Assembly (NCBI RefSeq): GCF_001648895.1
Contig: NZ_LXUF01000016.1
Coordinates: 62,001 to 126,000, forward strand
Length of the DNA: 64,000 bases
DNA from: Methylovorus sp. MM2
GTDB taxonomy: Bacteria; Pseudomonadota; Gammaproteobacteria; Burkholderiales; Methylophilaceae
Reading direction: 5' to 3'
The notes beneath the pieces were generated by a model, which ran no database searches, was not told the origin of the DNA, and worked only from the letters and a program-made list of their open reading frames with translations. Shown here piece after piece: positions 1 through 9,869 of the stretch (the first letter of the stretch is position 1; each line of letters begins with the position of its first letter). A program made the translations under genes and the position numbers.

Positions 1-141
1 AAAGTCCTGCGTGGAGAGGTGATCCCTCTTGAGGAGCGTCTCGAGATTGCCATGGAGCAGACTTATGAACGCCGTACGAAGAAGATGATGGATATTGTGC
101 TCGGCCCTCATCAAGGTGGAACAGAAAATGCATCTGTTTAG
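1..141 (+). CDS. 3' end of an unidentified gene (partial)
   Basis: An open frame enters from the left edge in frame 1 and stops with TAG at 139-141, giving 46 C-terminal residues. The tail is charged and helical (it contains LEERLEIAMEQTYERR) and ends in GTENASV. I do not recognise the family from so short a piece. It lies upstream of exopolysaccharide genes on the same strand, so a role in polysaccharide synthesis is likely but not shown. The 95 bases between its stop and the next start hold no clear terminator, so it may be cotranscribed with the glycosyltransferase that follows. Confidence 0.6.
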   Translation, partial: KVLRGEVIPLEERLEIAMEQTYERRTKKMMDIVLGPHQGGTENASV

Positions 142-236
142 AGGATTTGTTTTTCAGTATTTTTGTATTCGCTAACAGTTGATGGAACGCAAATAGGTAC
201 TGAGAATGAGTTTTATATTGAGTAATCCGGAATAAT

Positions 237-1370
237 ATGACTATACAAGAAAAAAAAGTAGCGATTGTCCACGAGTGGTTCGTTAACTATGCAGGCGCAG
301 AGCGGGTGGTTGAGCAATTGGTTAAGTGTTATCCCAATGCTGATATATTGGGAGTGATAGATTTTCTGCCTGATGATTTGCGTTGGTACATCGACCATAA
401 GCCTGTGACGACTTCTTTTATCCAGAAGCTGCCCTTTGCAAAGAAGCACTATCGAAGCTACCTGCCGCTAATGCCACTTGCTATCGAGCAGCTTGATGTT
501 TCAGCTTATGATATCGTCATATCCAGCGCCCATGCCGTATCAAAAGGGGTGATAACCGGGCCGAATCAACTCCATGTCAGTTATGTGCATTCACCTATGC
601 GCTATGCATGGGATTTACAGCACCAGTACCTAAAAGAGTCTGGTCTTGATACGGGTATAAAGGGGTGGTTCGCGAAATGGTTCCTCCATAAGCTTCGTAT
701 ATGGGATGTCAGGACTGCGAATGGCGTCGATGCCTTTATTGCCAACTCCCATTTTATTGCAAAGCGTATAAAGAAGATTTATGGGCGGGATGCAACGGTT
801 ATTTACCCGCCAGTCGATACGGATGGGTTTGAGTTCAAAGAAAAGAAAGAAGAGTTTTTCTTAACGGCCTCCAGATTAGTGCCATATAAGCGCGTCGATA
901 TGATCGTTGAGGCCTTTGCTAATATGCCTGACCAAAAACTTGTTGTCATTGGCGAAGGGCCAGAAATGGCGAAAGTGAAAGCAAAGGCAGGTCCTAATGT
1001 AGAAATACTTGGTTATCAATCTACCGCCGTATTGAAGGACCATATGCAGCGGGCAAAAGCTTTTGTGTTTGCTGCGGAAGAAGACTTTGGCATTACACCG
1101 GTAGAAGCGCAGGCTTGCGGTACACCAGTGATCGCTTATGGTCGGGGAGGCGCATTAGAAACAGTTTTATCGCCCGATCATGGAAGGGTGGCGACTGGAG
1201 TCTTCTTTCAAGAACAGTCGGTCGCATCAATTATTGATGCCGTGACGCGATTTAATACGATGGATCCAAAAATCTCCCCCCACGCTTGTCGTGATAATGC
1301 GCTTAGGTTTTCTCCCCAAAGATTCAGGCAAGAGATTCAGGAATATATAAACGGGTTGGTTTCGCAATAA
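237..1370 (+). CDS. GT4-family glycosyltransferase (WbaZ-like)
   Basis: A 377-residue cytoplasmic GT-B glycosyltransferase. The N-terminal half starts with AIVHEWFVNYAGAERVVEQL, typical of the WbaZ/mannosyltransferase branch of family GT4. The C-terminal half has the nucleotide-sugar-binding EX7E region (EEDFGITPVE, followed by ACGTPVIAYGRGG). It should transfer a sugar from a nucleotide donor to a growing lipid-linked polysaccharide. With manC two genes downstream, GDP-mannose is a reasonable donor, but the sequence does not prove this. No SD is obvious before the ATG. It is followed after 30 bases by ugd and appears to form an operon with ugd and manC. Confidence 0.85.
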   Translation: MTIQEKKVAIVHEWFVNYAGAERVVEQLVKCYPNADILGVIDFLPDDLRWYIDHKPVTTSFIQKLPFAKKHYRSYLPLMPLAIEQLDVSAYDIVISSAHAVSKGVITGPNQLHVSYVHSPMRYAWDLQHQYLKESGLDTGIKGWFAKWFLHKLRIWDVRTANGVDAFIANSHFIAKRIKKIYGRDATVIYPPVDTDGFEFKEKKEEFFLTASRLVPYKRVDMIVEAFANMPDQKLVVIGEGPEMAKVKAKAGPNVEILGYQSTAVLKDHMQRAKAFVFAAEEDFGITPVEAQACGTPVIAYGRGGALETVLSPDHGRVATGVFFQEQSVASIIDAVTRFNTMDPKISPHACRDNALRFSPQRFRQEIQEYINGLVSQ

Positions 1371-1400
1371 TATTTTGTATTAGAGGATAAGAGCTAAGTA

Positions 1401-2567
1401 ATGAAAATTTCTATCGCCGGAACAGGATACGTTGGTTTATCTATAGCTGTTCTTCTCGCGCAGAACCATGAGGTGGTTGCGCTGGATATCATGCCCGCTA
1501 AAGTGGATATGCTGAATAACAAGGTGTCGCCTATTGCCGATACCGAGATTGAGTATTATCTCAAGAATAAACCCTTGAATCTGCGTGCAACGACTGATAA
1601 AAAAGATGCATATGCTGGCGCTGATTATGTCGTCATTGCCACGCCTACCGACTATGATATTGAGACCAGTACATTTAACACAAAGTCAGTCGAGGCTGTG
1701 ATCCGGGATGTGATGGAAATAGCGCCTGATGCTGTGATGGTAATCAAGTCTACGATTCCGGTTGGATACACCGAGAAAATTCGGGATCAGTTCAAGTGCA
1801 ATAATCTGATATTTTCTCCGGAGTTTTTACGGGAAGGTAAAGCCTTGTATGACAACCTTCATCCTTCACGGATTGTCGTTGGTGAGATTTCAGAACGAGC
1901 CAGGGTTTTTGCGCAGCTATTGCAGGAAGGCGCTATCAAGCAAGATATCCCGGTGTTGTTGAGCAATAGCTCAGAGGCGGAGGCTATCAAGCTCTTCGCG
2001 AATACTTACCTAGCAATGCGTGTCGCTTATTTTAACGAGCTTGATAGTTATGCGATCTCCCATGGGCTGGATAGTCGGCAGATTATAGAAGGTGTGGGGC
2101 TGGATCCTCGGATTGGAAGCCATTATAACAATCCGTCATTTGGTTACGGTGGTTACTGCTTGCCAAAGGATACCAAGCAATTGTTGGCGAATTACAGCAA
2201 CGTTCCTCAGAACCTGATCAATGCGATCGTGCAATCCAATAGCACACGTAAGGACTTTATCGCCGAAAGTATCCTTAGTCGTAAGCCGAGTGTGGTTGGT
2301 ATATACCGCCTAATTATGAAGAGTGGTTCGGATAACTTCCGTGCATCCAGTATCCAAGGCATCATGAAGCGTATCAAGGCCAAAGGTGTTGAAGTGATTG
2401 TGTATGAGCCATCGCTTAATGAGCCGGATTTTTTCAAATCCAAAGTCGTCAACGATTTGAATGCATTCAAAAGCATGGCAGATGTCATTGTATCCAACAG
2501 GATGAGTCAAGAACTGGCCGATGTTGAATCCAAGGTGTTTACACGAGATATTTTCGGTAGTGATTAA
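1401..2567 (+). CDS. ugd: UDP-glucose 6-dehydrogenase
   Basis: Oxidises UDP-glucose to UDP-glucuronate with two NAD+, a precursor for acidic exopolysaccharide. The 388 residues match the short (E. coli Ugd-like) form. The Rossmann motif GTGYVGLS is at residues 7-14, the [19 protein letters not shown] helix carries the substrate-binding Lys/Asn, and the catalytic Cys is C253 in GGYCLPKDT. The C-terminal UDP-binding domain is present. An SD-like AGAGGATAAGAG precedes the ATG. It sits between the glycosyltransferase and manC, so all three probably serve one polysaccharide pathway. Confidence 0.93.
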   Translation: MKISIAGTGYVGLSIAVLLAQNHEVVALDIMPAKVDMLNNKVSPIADTEIEYYLKNKPLNLRATTDKKDAYAGADYVVIATPTDYDIETSTFNTKSVEAVIRDVMEIAPDAVMVIKSTIPVGYTEKIRDQFKCNNLIFSPEFLREGKALYDNLHPSRIVVGEISERARVFAQLLQEGAIKQDIPVLLSNSSEAEAIKLFANTYLAMRVAYFNELDSYAISHGLDSRQIIEGVGLDPRIGSHYNNPSFGYGGYCLPKDTKQLLANYSNVPQNLINAIVQSNSTRKDFIAESILSRKPSVVGIYRLIMKSGSDNFRASSIQGIMKRIKAKGVEVIVYEPSLNEPDFFKSKVVNDLNAFKSMADVIVSNRMSQELADVESKVFTRDIFGSD

Positions 2568-2637
2568 TGAATTTGACCAGTTGAGATTTAAAATATGATT
2601 TACAGAACCCAATTATTAAAAGTTACTAGGATTGTTA

Positions 2638-4056
2638 ATGGCTAAAATTATCCCGGTCATCTTATCCGGCGGCTCTGGCACTCGATTATGGCCATTGTCA
2701 CGGGCAGCACTGCCTAAACAACTGCTCCCGCTCATTTCTGATTACTCGATGTTGCAGGAGACATTGCAGCGTGTTATCGGCTGGGAGCAAGTCGATGCAC
2801 CTGTTGTGGTCTGTGGCAATGATCACCGCTTTCAGGTGGCGGAACAGTTGAGGGCGCTGGATATAGAGCCCAGATCTATCATGCTGGAACCTGTCGGGCG
2901 AAATACCGCCCCAGCTATTGCCGCCGCTGCAATGCTGCTTAAAGATGTCCCGGATGCCTTATTGCTGGTATTGCCTGCTGACCATGTAATACAGGATGTA
3001 GAAGCATTCGAACAAGCGGTAATTAGAGCATCTTCTGCGGCGGCGGCAGGGCGTTTAGTGACGTTTGGTATTCAGCCGGGTAGTCCAGAGACGGGCTACG
3101 GGTATATCCAGTCGGGGACTCAATTATCTGGGTATGAAGGATGTTTCGAGGTGGGTCGTTTTGTCGAGAAACCCGACCTTGAAACCGCAGAGTCATATAT
3201 CCAGAGTGGGGATTTCTACTGGAATAGCGGTATGTTCCTGTTCAAGCCGGATATCTACTTGGCAGAATTAGAAAAATTTAATCCCAAGATTGTACAGCAG
3301 GTGGCGCTTGCGTTCGAACAACGCTATCAGGATCTGGATTTTTGTCGGTTGGAAGAAAAGGCATTTTCCGAATCGCCTTCAGATTCTATCGATTATGCGA
3401 TCATGGAGCAGACCTCATTGGCGGCTGTAGTGCCGGTAGATATCGGCTGGAACGATGTAGGATCGTGGACTGCCTTATGGGAAGTGCAGGAACGTGATGG
3501 ACAGGGTAACGCCATTCGTGGAGATGTCTATCTGGATGGCGTGAAGAACTCGTTGATTCGCAGTGATAGCCGCTTCGTAGCAGTAATCGGTGTTGAAGAT
3601 ATTCTGATTGTCGAGACTGCTGACGCCGTACTTGTTTCCCATAAGGATCGTGCGCAGGATGTAAAGAAAATCGTCGATTATCTTAAGCTTGAGAAGCGTA
3701 GCGAGCATATATCGCATCCCCGCGTTTACCGTCCATGGGGTTGGTATGAGGGCATTGATGCCGGTGATCGCTTCCAGGTGAAGCGTATCATGGTAAAGCC
3801 CGGTCAGAAGCTGTCTTTGCAGATGCACCACCATCGGGCGGAGCACTGGGTGGTTGTAAGCGGATCAGCGATGGTCACGATAGATGGAAAGACAAAGCTC
3901 TTCAGCGAGAATGAGTCGACGTATATCCCGATAGGCTCCACTCATCGCCTTGAAAACCCAGGAAAACTGCCTTTGCATTTGATCGAGGTGCAATCAGGGG
4001 GTTACTTAGGCGAAGATGATATCGTGCGTTTTGAGGATACCTACGGGCGTTCCTGA
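2638..4056 (+). CDS. manC: Mannose-1-phosphate guanylyltransferase / mannose-6-phosphate isomerase
   Basis: A bifunctional 472-residue enzyme of the ManC/AlgA/CpsB type that makes GDP-mannose. The nucleotidyltransferase domain begins with the signature GGSGTRLWPLSR near the N-terminus and contains the FVEKP motif. The C-terminal cupin domain has the metal-binding stretch QMHHHRAEHWVV, expected for the type II phosphomannose isomerase activity. The ATG at 2638 is preferred over the in-frame TTG at 2632 because ACTAGGA lies about 7 bases before it and the family starts at this point. It converges with rfbD, with only 8 bases between the two stops. Confidence 0.93.
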   Translation: MAKIIPVILSGGSGTRLWPLSRAALPKQLLPLISDYSMLQETLQRVIGWEQVDAPVVVCGNDHRFQVAEQLRALDIEPRSIMLEPVGRNTAPAIAAAAMLLKDVPDALLLVLPADHVIQDVEAFEQAVIRASSAAAAGRLVTFGIQPGSPETGYGYIQSGTQLSGYEGCFEVGRFVEKPDLETAESYIQSGDFYWNSGMFLFKPDIYLAELEKFNPKIVQQVALAFEQRYQDLDFCRLEEKAFSESPSDSIDYAIMEQTSLAAVVPVDIGWNDVGSWTALWEVQERDGQGNAIRGDVYLDGVKNSLIRSDSRFVAVIGVEDILIVETADAVLVSHKDRAQDVKKIVDYLKLEKRSEHISHPRVYRPWGWYEGIDAGDRFQVKRIMVKPGQKLSLQMHHHRAEHWVVVSGSAMVTIDGKTKLFSENESTYIPIGSTHRLENPGKLPLHLIEVQSGGYLGEDDIVRFEDTYGRS

Positions 4057-4064
4057 GTTTTTGT

Positions 4065-4976
4065 TTAACCTGTTATAAATTCAGGTGTTTGCATTACGCC
4101 TACTAAAGCTGATCGCCAGTCCTCTAACTCAATATCAAATATCTGCGATAGTTTGCTGCAATCCATGCGTGAGTTGGCTGGGCGATGGGCAGGTGTAGGG
4201 TAATCTGCTGTACTAATGGCTTCGACATGTTCGATCGCTGTTCGCAAGGCAGACCAGCCGTTTAGTTTTTGCAAGAATGAATACTGTTCAATGATTGCCT
4301 GCGCGAAACCATACCAGCTTGTATCACCGCTGTTAGTCAGATGGTAGGTTCCGCTTTTATCTTTATGCCAGTTTAGCAGGCTAGCTACAGTAGTCTCTGC
4401 AATCGAAGTGCTGGATGTTGGCGCGCCCATCTGGTCACCCACGATACGCAAACTATCGCGTTCCATAGCTAGGCGCAGGATCGTACGCAGAAAATTCTTG
4501 CCGTATGACCCATAAACCCAACTGGTACGAAAGATCATGTGTGGAGTGTCTGCGGCACGAATGGCTTCTTCTCCTGCCAGTTTGGTTTTGCCGTAAACGC
4601 TCAGTGGATTTGTGATATCAGTTTCTACATAGGGAGTAGCCTTTGCTCCATCGAATACATAGTCGGTCGAGAAATGTATAAGCAATGCGCCGAGCTTTTT
4701 TGCTTCTTCAGCAATGATGCCCGGGGCAACACCATTGATAGCCATTGCAAGCTCCGGTTCAGATTCTGCCTTATCCACTGCTGTATAAGCCGCAGGGTTA
4801 ACAATCAGATCGGGTTTTATCTGCTGAATGCATCGCCTGATGGCTGAAGTGTCTGTGAGGTCTAGCTGGCTGCGGTCAAGTCCAATGACATTGCCTAAAG
4901 TCGCTAGTTTGCTCTGCAGTGCGTGACCAACCTGGCCATTGATGCCGGTAAGCAGGATTGTTTCAAATCTTGGCAT
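4065..4976 (-). CDS. rfbD: dTDP-4-dehydrorhamnose reductase
   Basis: Last step of dTDP-L-rhamnose synthesis: NAD(P)H-dependent reduction of dTDP-4-keto-L-rhamnose. The 303 residues form an extended short-chain dehydrogenase. The N-terminal nucleotide motif is GINGQVGHAL, STDYVFDG is conserved, and the catalytic YxxxK is YGKTK. It is the last gene of the operon rfbB-rfbA-rfbC-rfbD. Its ATG overlaps the TAA of rfbC by one base (TAATG), so translation is probably coupled. Confidence 0.95.
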   Translation of the reverse strand: MPRFETILLTGINGQVGHALQSKLATLGNVIGLDRSQLDLTDTSAIRRCIQQIKPDLIVNPAAYTAVDKAESEPELAMAINGVAPGIIAEEAKKLGALLIHFSTDYVFDGAKATPYVETDITNPLSVYGKTKLAGEEAIRAADTPHMIFRTSWVYGSYGKNFLRTILRLAMERDSLRIVGDQMGAPTSSTSIAETTVASLLNWHKDKSGTYHLTNSGDTSWYGFAQAIIEQYSFLQKLNGWSALRTAIEHVEAISTADYPTPAHRPANSRMDCSKLSQIFDIELEDWRSALVGVMQTPEFITG

Positions 4977-5521
4977 TACTCAAACACTTCTGCTTCTTGA
5001 AAGCGTGAGCCTAATTGATCCTTGGATGAAAGTATCGGCGGCACATCAAGAGGCCATTCAATGGCGAGCGAAGGGTCGTTCCACTGGATGCATCGTTCAT
5101 GTGCCGGGGCATAAAGTTCTGTGGTTTTATATAAGAACTCAGCAAAATCGGAGAGTACGAGAAACCCATGCGCAAAACCTTCTGGTACCCACATTTGCCG
5201 TTTATTTTCTGCTGAAAGGTATTCACCTACCCATTTCCCGAAAGTCGGGGATGAGCGTCTTAAATCAACGGCAACGTCAAATACCTCGCCCGCAGTCACC
5301 CTCACTAATTTACCCTGTGGTTGATGAATCTGGTAATGCAATCCACGTAAAACCCCCTTGGCTGAACCGGAATGATTATCCTGAACAAAGTTGGGTTTTA
5401 GGCCTGTGGCATTTTGAAAGACAGTTTCATTAAAACTTTCGAAGAAAAATCCACGGGCATCACCAAATACTTTCGGCTCGAAAACTAGGACATCAGCGAT
5501 AGCTGTTTTTACTACATTCAT
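4976..5521 (-). CDS. rfbC: dTDP-4-dehydrorhamnose 3,5-epimerase
   Basis: Third enzyme of dTDP-L-rhamnose synthesis, a cupin-fold epimerase that inverts C3 and C5 of the 4-keto sugar. The 181 residues are of usual length. RGFFFESFNE and QDNHSGSAKGVLRGLHYQ match the family, with the catalytic base His in GLHYQ. The start overlaps the stop of rfbA by one base (TAATG), and the stop overlaps the rfbD start in the same way, a tightly packed operon. Confidence 0.95.
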   Translation of the reverse strand: MNVVKTAIADVLVFEPKVFGDARGFFFESFNETVFQNATGLKPNFVQDNHSGSAKGVLRGLHYQIHQPQGKLVRVTAGEVFDVAVDLRRSSPTFGKWVGEYLSAENKRQMWVPEGFAHGFLVLSDFAEFLYKTTELYAPAHERCIQWNDPSLAIEWPLDVPPILSSKDQLGSRFQEAEVFE

Positions 5522-6399
5522 TAATAAACCTTTTCTTTTAGCATGCGTAGCAAATATTGCCCGTAGCTATTCTTTTTGTATATTTCAGCAATCGCTTCTA
5601 CCTGATCTGCACTGATATAACCCATGCGATATGCAATCTCTTCAGGGCAGGCAATTTTAAGTCCTTGGCGTTTTTCGATCGTTTCTATAAACAATGAGGC
5701 CTCCAATAAAGACTCATGCGTACCTGTATCTAGCCATGCGTGCCCACGCCCCATGCGCTCAACATTGAGTTGGTCTTGTGCAAGATAGTGCTTGTTGATG
5801 TCCGTGATCTCTAGCTCACCTCTTGGAGATGGTTTGAGCGATGCTGCGATATCAATCACTTGGTTATCGTAAAAATATAAACCGGTGACTGCGTATCTTG
5901 ACTTAGGTGTTATTGGTTTTTCTTCAAGACTGATTGCTTGGCCATTGGCATCAAACTCTACGACCCCATAACGTTCTGGATCATTGACTGGATAAGCAAA
6001 GACAGTAGCGCCTTCCTTCTTTGTGTTGGCATTATTCAGGTCGCTGCCAAGGTCATGCCCATAAAATATGTTATCGCCCAGCACCAATGCACTTGGGGAA
6101 TTTTGCAGAAAGTCACTGCCAATGATAAATGCTTGCGCCAGACCATCTGGAGATGCTTGAACGGCATAATTTAAATTGATGCCCCATTGGCTGCCATCAC
6201 CTAATAGTTGCTCAAACCTTGGCGTGTCTTGCGGGGTAGAGATGAGCAAGATATCGCGTATGCCTGCAAGCATCAGGGTCGATAGCGGGTAGTAGACCAT
6301 CGGTTTATCATAGACCGGTAATAGTTGTTTTGAGACAGCTTGAGTGACAGGGTACAGCCTTGTGCCTGAGCCACCTGCAAGTATGATGCCTTTTCTCAC
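5521..6399 (-). CDS. rfbA: Glucose-1-phosphate thymidylyltransferase
   Basis: First step of the dTDP-rhamnose pathway: condenses dTTP with glucose-1-phosphate. The 292 residues include the nucleotidyltransferase signature [20 protein letters not shown] at the N-terminus and [10 protein letters not shown] with the metal-binding Asp. SLEEKP in the middle binds sugar phosphate. It overlaps rfbB by four bases (ATGA) and rfbC by one base. It supplies dTDP-glucose to rfbB. Confidence 0.95.
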   Translation of the reverse strand: MRKGIILAGGSGTRLYPVTQAVSKQLLPVYDKPMVYYPLSTLMLAGIRDILLISTPQDTPRFEQLLGDGSQWGINLNYAVQASPDGLAQAFIIGSDFLQNSPSALVLGDNIFYGHDLGSDLNNANTKKEGATVFAYPVNDPERYGVVEFDANGQAISLEEKPITPKSRYAVTGLYFYDNQVIDIAASLKPSPRGELEITDINKHYLAQDQLNVERMGRGHAWLDTGTHESLLEASLFIETIEKRQGLKIACPEEIAYRMGYISADQVEAIAEIYKKNSYGQYLLRMLKEKVY

Positions 6400-7499
6400 G
6401 CGGCTCTCCCCGTGTATTGTTGATCGATCCAGCTACGATATTCACCACTGGTTACATTGTTCACCCAGAATTGATGCTCGAGATACCAGAGGACGGTCTT
6501 TCTAATACCGGTTTCAAAGGTTTCTGCCGGTTTCCAGTTTAGTTCACGTTCAAGCTTGCTTGCATCTATCGCGTAACGACGGTCATGACCAGGGCGATCT
6601 TTCACAAAGGTAATCTGTGATTGGTATTTTGTCCCATCAGCTTTCGGTTTTAATTCATTCAGAATCTCACAGAGGATATTGATCACATCAATGTTGGCCT
6701 TCTCATTCCAGCCACCCACGTTGTAAGTTTCGCCCAACTGCCCCGCTTCTAATACCCGACGAATAGCACTGCAGTGATCTTTTACATAAAGCCAATCGCG
6801 AATTTGCTGACCATCACCATAAATAGGTAATGATTTGCCCGCTAACGCATTTAACAGGCAAAGCGGGATCAACTTTTCAGGAAAATGATACGGCCCGTAA
6901 TTGTTGGAGCAATTGGTCGTTACTACAGGTAAATGGTAGGTATGGTAATAAGCCCTGACTAAATGATCAGACGCAGCTTTTGATGCTGAGTAAGGACTAT
7001 TGGGAGCGTAAGGTGTTGTTTCAGTGAAGGCTGGATCACTTGAACTTAATGTGCCATAGACTTCATCTGTAGAAACATGTAGAAAACGAAAGTCCGGGTT
7101 ACTAAATTCTGAAGGCTTTTCTTCACATAGGCGCTGCCAATATGCCCGAACTTCTTCTAGCAAATGAAAAGTACCGACAACGTTTGTCTGGATAAAATCC
7201 TCCGGTCCATGAATCGAGCGGTCTACATGGCTCTCTGCGGCAAAGTTCACGACTGCATATGGTCTGTATTTTGCTAATAGTTCTGCGACGAGGTTTCGAT
7301 CTCCAATATCACCATGCACAAAAACATGTGAGGGATTTTCTTTAACCTCAGCAAGGTTTTCTAAATTGCCAGCATAGGTGAGTTTATCCAGATTAATGAC
7401 CGTGCCTAATCCGGCGTTAATCCAGTCAACTATAAAGTTAGAGCCTATAAAACCAGCTCCTCCCGTTACAAGGATTGTATTATTTAATTGATTTTTCAC
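6396..7499 (-). CDS. rfbB: dTDP-glucose 4,6-dehydratase
   Basis: Second step of dTDP-rhamnose synthesis: converts dTDP-glucose to dTDP-4-keto-6-deoxyglucose with tightly bound NAD+. The 367 residues show the Rossmann motif [17 protein letters not shown] with the catalytic Thr-Asp-Glu, and YSASK for YxxxK. The start is a GTG at 7497-7499, with a weak AAAAGAA before it. It leads the rfbBACD operon and is divergent from galE across 166 AT-rich bases that must hold both promoters. Confidence 0.95.
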   Translation of the reverse strand: MKNQLNNTILVTGGAGFIGSNFIVDWINAGLGTVINLDKLTYAGNLENLAEVKENPSHVFVHGDIGDRNLVAELLAKYRPYAVVNFAAESHVDRSIHGPEDFIQTNVVGTFHLLEEVRAYWQRLCEEKPSEFSNPDFRFLHVSTDEVYGTLSSSDPAFTETTPYAPNSPYSASKAASDHLVRAYYHTYHLPVVTTNCSNNYGPYHFPEKLIPLCLLNALAGKSLPIYGDGQQIRDWLYVKDHCSAIRRVLEAGQLGETYNVGGWNEKANIDVINILCEILNELKPKADGTKYQSQITFVKDRPGHDRRYAIDASKLERELNWKPAETFETGIRKTVLWYLEHQFWVNNVTSGEYRSWIDQQYTGRAA

Positions 7500-7665
7500 T
7501 TCTTTTGGGTATTTCTAAAGTAATTGCATCATGCTGATACATATTTAGTATGTTACCAACTAAACAGTCGCATGGCTAAATGCAAATATTGAATTGTGAT
7601 ATATGTAGATAAAATGTACGTGATGCTAGATATTTAACTAAAAGTTTTTAGATTGGACTTACTAA
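7500..7665. promoter_or_regulatory. Divergent promoter region rfbB/galE
   Basis: AT-rich 166-base spacer between the divergent rfbB operon and galE. Both units must start here. I cannot place unambiguous -35/-10 boxes. Several TATATG/TATTTA tracts near 7600-7650 could serve as -10 elements for galE. Confidence 0.4.
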
Positions 7666-8658
7666 ATGATTTTAGTCACCGGAGGTGCCGGATATATAGG
7701 CTCACACGCCTGTATCGCACTTATAGAAGCAGGATATGAAGTTGCTGTGATCGATAATTTCAGCAACAGCCAAAAAACAGTGATAGAGCGTATCGGCAAG
7801 ATTGCCGGAAAGTTACCTATTTTGATTGAGGGTGATGTTCGAGATACAGCTTTACTGGATGCATCTTTTCAAAAATATCCATTTACTGCGGTAATGCACT
7901 TCGCTGGGTTAAAGGCTGTTGGCGAGTCTGTCGCTCAACCACTACGCTATTACAACAACAATGTATATGGCACTCTCACGCTCTTGCAGGTGATGGAAAA
8001 GTACAATATTAAAACATTGGTATTTAGCTCCTCAGCCACTGTTTACGGGGATCCTGCCAGTGTGCCGATTCGGGAGGATTTTCCGTTAAGTGCTACTAAT
8101 CCTTATGGCGCAAGTAAGCTAATGGTTGAGGATATTCTCAGAGACCTGTCTCATTCCGACGACGCATGGCATATTGCGATATTAAGATACTTTAATCCTG
8201 TTGGCGCCCATGCCAGTGGCTTGATTGGAGAGAACCCTAATGGTATTCCTAATAATTTGATGCCGTATATCGCACAGGTCGCACAGGGTAAACGTGAGCA
8301 TCTTTCTGTGTTTGGTAGTGATTACCCGACGATAGATGGCACAGGCGTACGTGACTATATTCATGTGGTCGATTTGGTTGATGGGCATATCAAAGCATTG
8401 AAAAAGCTGAAAAATACTACAGGCGTATTCACTTGCAATCTGGGAACAGGTGAGGGATACAGTGTTCTGGAAATGGTAAAAGCATTTGAATCCGCTACCG
8501 GAAAAACTATTCCTTATCAGCTTGCACCAAGGCGTGCGGGAGATGTGGCAACTTCTTATACCGACCCTGAGTATGCCGAAAATGCATTGGGATGGAAAGC
8601 CGAGAAGACTATTAATGATATGTGTATGGATACATGGCGGTGGCAACTGGCGCAATAA
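7666..8658 (+). CDS. galE: UDP-glucose 4-epimerase
   Basis: Interconverts UDP-glucose and UDP-galactose. The 330 residues show the GalE N-terminus with GGAGYIGSH (NAD binding), SSSATVYGDP (catalytic Ser/Thr) and NPYGASK (YxxxK). Length is normal for a bacterial GalE. It is transcribed away from the rhamnose operon, and its neighbours suggest it supplies UDP-galactose to the same surface polysaccharide. No obvious terminator follows it. Confidence 0.94.
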   Translation: MILVTGGAGYIGSHACIALIEAGYEVAVIDNFSNSQKTVIERIGKIAGKLPILIEGDVRDTALLDASFQKYPFTAVMHFAGLKAVGESVAQPLRYYNNNVYGTLTLLQVMEKYNIKTLVFSSSATVYGDPASVPIREDFPLSATNPYGASKLMVEDILRDLSHSDDAWHIAILRYFNPVGAHASGLIGENPNGIPNNLMPYIAQVAQGKREHLSVFGSDYPTIDGTGVRDYIHVVDLVDGHIKALKKLKNTTGVFTCNLGTGEGYSVLEMVKAFESATGKTIPYQLAPRRAGDVATSYTDPEYAENALGWKAEKTINDMCMDTWRWQLAQ

Positions 8659-8787
8659 TTAGATGTTCACAATAACGCAATAATCTTATGTTCTTATGCA
8701 TTGATAATGAACACGCTCGATGTAATAGCCGAAAATAAATTTAATTATCTTGTTGATTTTTATTGAATTTAAATTGATTTTTAACGG

Positions 8788-8803
8788 TGGCATGAATGTT
8801 GCT
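8788..8803 (+). promoter_or_regulatory. Sigma-54 promoter for the PEP-CTERM genes
   Basis: TGGCAT-GAATG-TTGCT matches the sigma-54 consensus TGGCAC-N5-TTGCW with one mismatch. The invariant GG (8789-8790) and GC (8801-8802) have the required 10 bases between them. The predicted start of transcription is near 8814, 30 bases before the ATG at 8844. PEP-CTERM genes in related bacteria are often controlled by RpoN with the PrsK/PrsR pair, which fits; those regulators are not in this window. Confidence 0.7.
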
Positions 8804-8843
8804 AAAGTAACTTCGTAAATTACTCTAGATTAAAGGTTGAATC

Positions 8844-9332
8844 ATGATAAATAGCAAATTTCTGAATTGGATTGCAGGCGCTGCTATTCTACTCAGCAGT
8901 CTAGTGGCAAGTGCTGATACTGGGTTTCACGAAGAAGGTTTTATTGATGTGACCTCATCCGTGCCCCTCGATAGTACATATTCATTCTATCTTGGTAGTG
9001 GCAGTTACAGTCTTGATCTCGCGGACTATGGCTTCCCTGAGTACTTTATTTCTGGGAGTCTTGGCGTATCGGTTTCGCAGGGCTCAAGCTCGATAGCCAA
9101 CTTTGTCGGCGAGGGCAGTTACAGTTTAACCGGGTTGAGTAGCGGACTCTATACGTTTTATGTGTATGGAAATGCCAACAATGATTTTGGCGTAGGATCT
9201 TATGGACTCACCGTAGCGGCTGCACCTGTACCGGAACCTAACTCAGCTTTATTGCTAGGGAGTGGTATAGGTTTGCTCATGGTATACGCTCGTCGGCGTA
9301 AACCTGCAGTCATTGCAACCAGCAAAATATAA
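8844..9332 (+). CDS. PEP-CTERM sorting domain protein
   Basis: A 162-residue secreted protein. An N-terminal signal peptide (about residues 1-24, ending VASA) is followed by a Ser/Gly/Tyr-rich beta-type middle. The C-terminus is a sorting signal: VPEP at about residue 133, a hydrophobic helix, then RRRK. Exosortase recognises this signal and is thought to cleave and anchor or release such proteins, often in exopolysaccharide-forming bacteria. The next gene is a likely paralogue (similar SF-L-G-YSL-L-D pattern), 10 bases downstream. The sigma-54 site at 8788-8803 probably drives both. Molecular role of the middle domain is unknown. Confidence 0.85.
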   Translation: MINSKFLNWIAGAAILLSSLVASADTGFHEEGFIDVTSSVPLDSTYSFYLGSGSYSLDLADYGFPEYFISGSLGVSVSQGSSSIANFVGEGSYSLTGLSSGLYTFYVYGNANNDFGVGSYGLTVAAAPVPEPNSALLLGSGIGLLMVYARRRKPAVIATSKI

Positions 9333-9342
9333 AGGAGCAAAC

Positions 9343-9792
9343 ATGAAAAGATCAAAGGTATTTAGCCTCTCTGTGCTTGCTGCACTTTTGGGTTTCAATA
9401 TTGCTGCACATGCAGATACGACATTCCTCAATGTTTCCGAGACTGATGTAAGTACTGGCGCCCATAAGTATACTTTTAGCTTGGCGCCAGGTGATTACTC
9501 ACTTTACCTTACGGATGTGAGCGACTCATTTTCTAATCTTGGAGTGACTGTCGGTCAGGGTGTAACGAATTTTGGCAAACTAACCTTGGTTGGCTCGACC
9601 AATTCCGGTGTGCTAAATTTCACCATTCCAACGGGTGTCAGTGATACTTATAGTGCGATTGTCTATGGGAAAACTAGTGGATCAGGCGACTTTACGCTTG
9701 TTGTATCGAGTGTTCCTGAGCCAGCTACTTCAGCCATGCTACTGGCAGGTTTAGGTCTATTTGCTGCGCTACGTCGGCGTGAAAAATCATAA
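9343..9792 (+). CDS. PEP-CTERM sorting domain protein (paralogue of the preceding gene)
   Basis: A 149-residue secreted protein with signal peptide (cleavage near AAHA-DT), a Thr/Ser-rich beta domain, and a C-terminal VPEPATSAML helix ending LRRREKS. The start is ATG 9343, preceded by AAAGGAG; an upstream in-frame start at 9313 would overlap the previous gene and lacks an SD. Spacing suggests cotranscription with the first PEP-CTERM gene. A strong terminator follows. No exosortase is encoded here, so the processing machinery must be elsewhere in the genome. Confidence 0.85.
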   Translation: MKRSKVFSLSVLAALLGFNIAAHADTTFLNVSETDVSTGAHKYTFSLAPGDYSLYLTDVSDSFSNLGVTVGQGVTNFGKLTLVGSTNSGVLNFTIPTGVSDTYSAIVYGKTSGSGDFTLVVSSVPEPATSAMLLAGLGLFAALRRREKS

Positions 9793-9824
9793 TCTTTATC
9801 GGGCTTTAGTTTAAGGTTAGAATC

Positions 9825-9851
9825 AATGGGAGCCTGTGCTCCCATTTTTTT
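9825..9851 (+). terminator. Intrinsic terminator after the PEP-CTERM pair
   Basis: Perfect 9-bp stem AATGGGAGC / GCTCCCATT with a 4-base loop, running into seven T. It closes the two-gene PEP-CTERM unit and separates it from the TIGR03790-type gene. Confidence 0.9.
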
Positions 9852-9869
9852 GGGTATGATGATGTGCAC

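Noticed and set aside
4056-4085. Bidirectional terminator between manC and rfbD
   Set aside because: Only a 5-bp stem (ACCTG/CAGGT) lying mostly inside rfbD, without a T-run of useful length.
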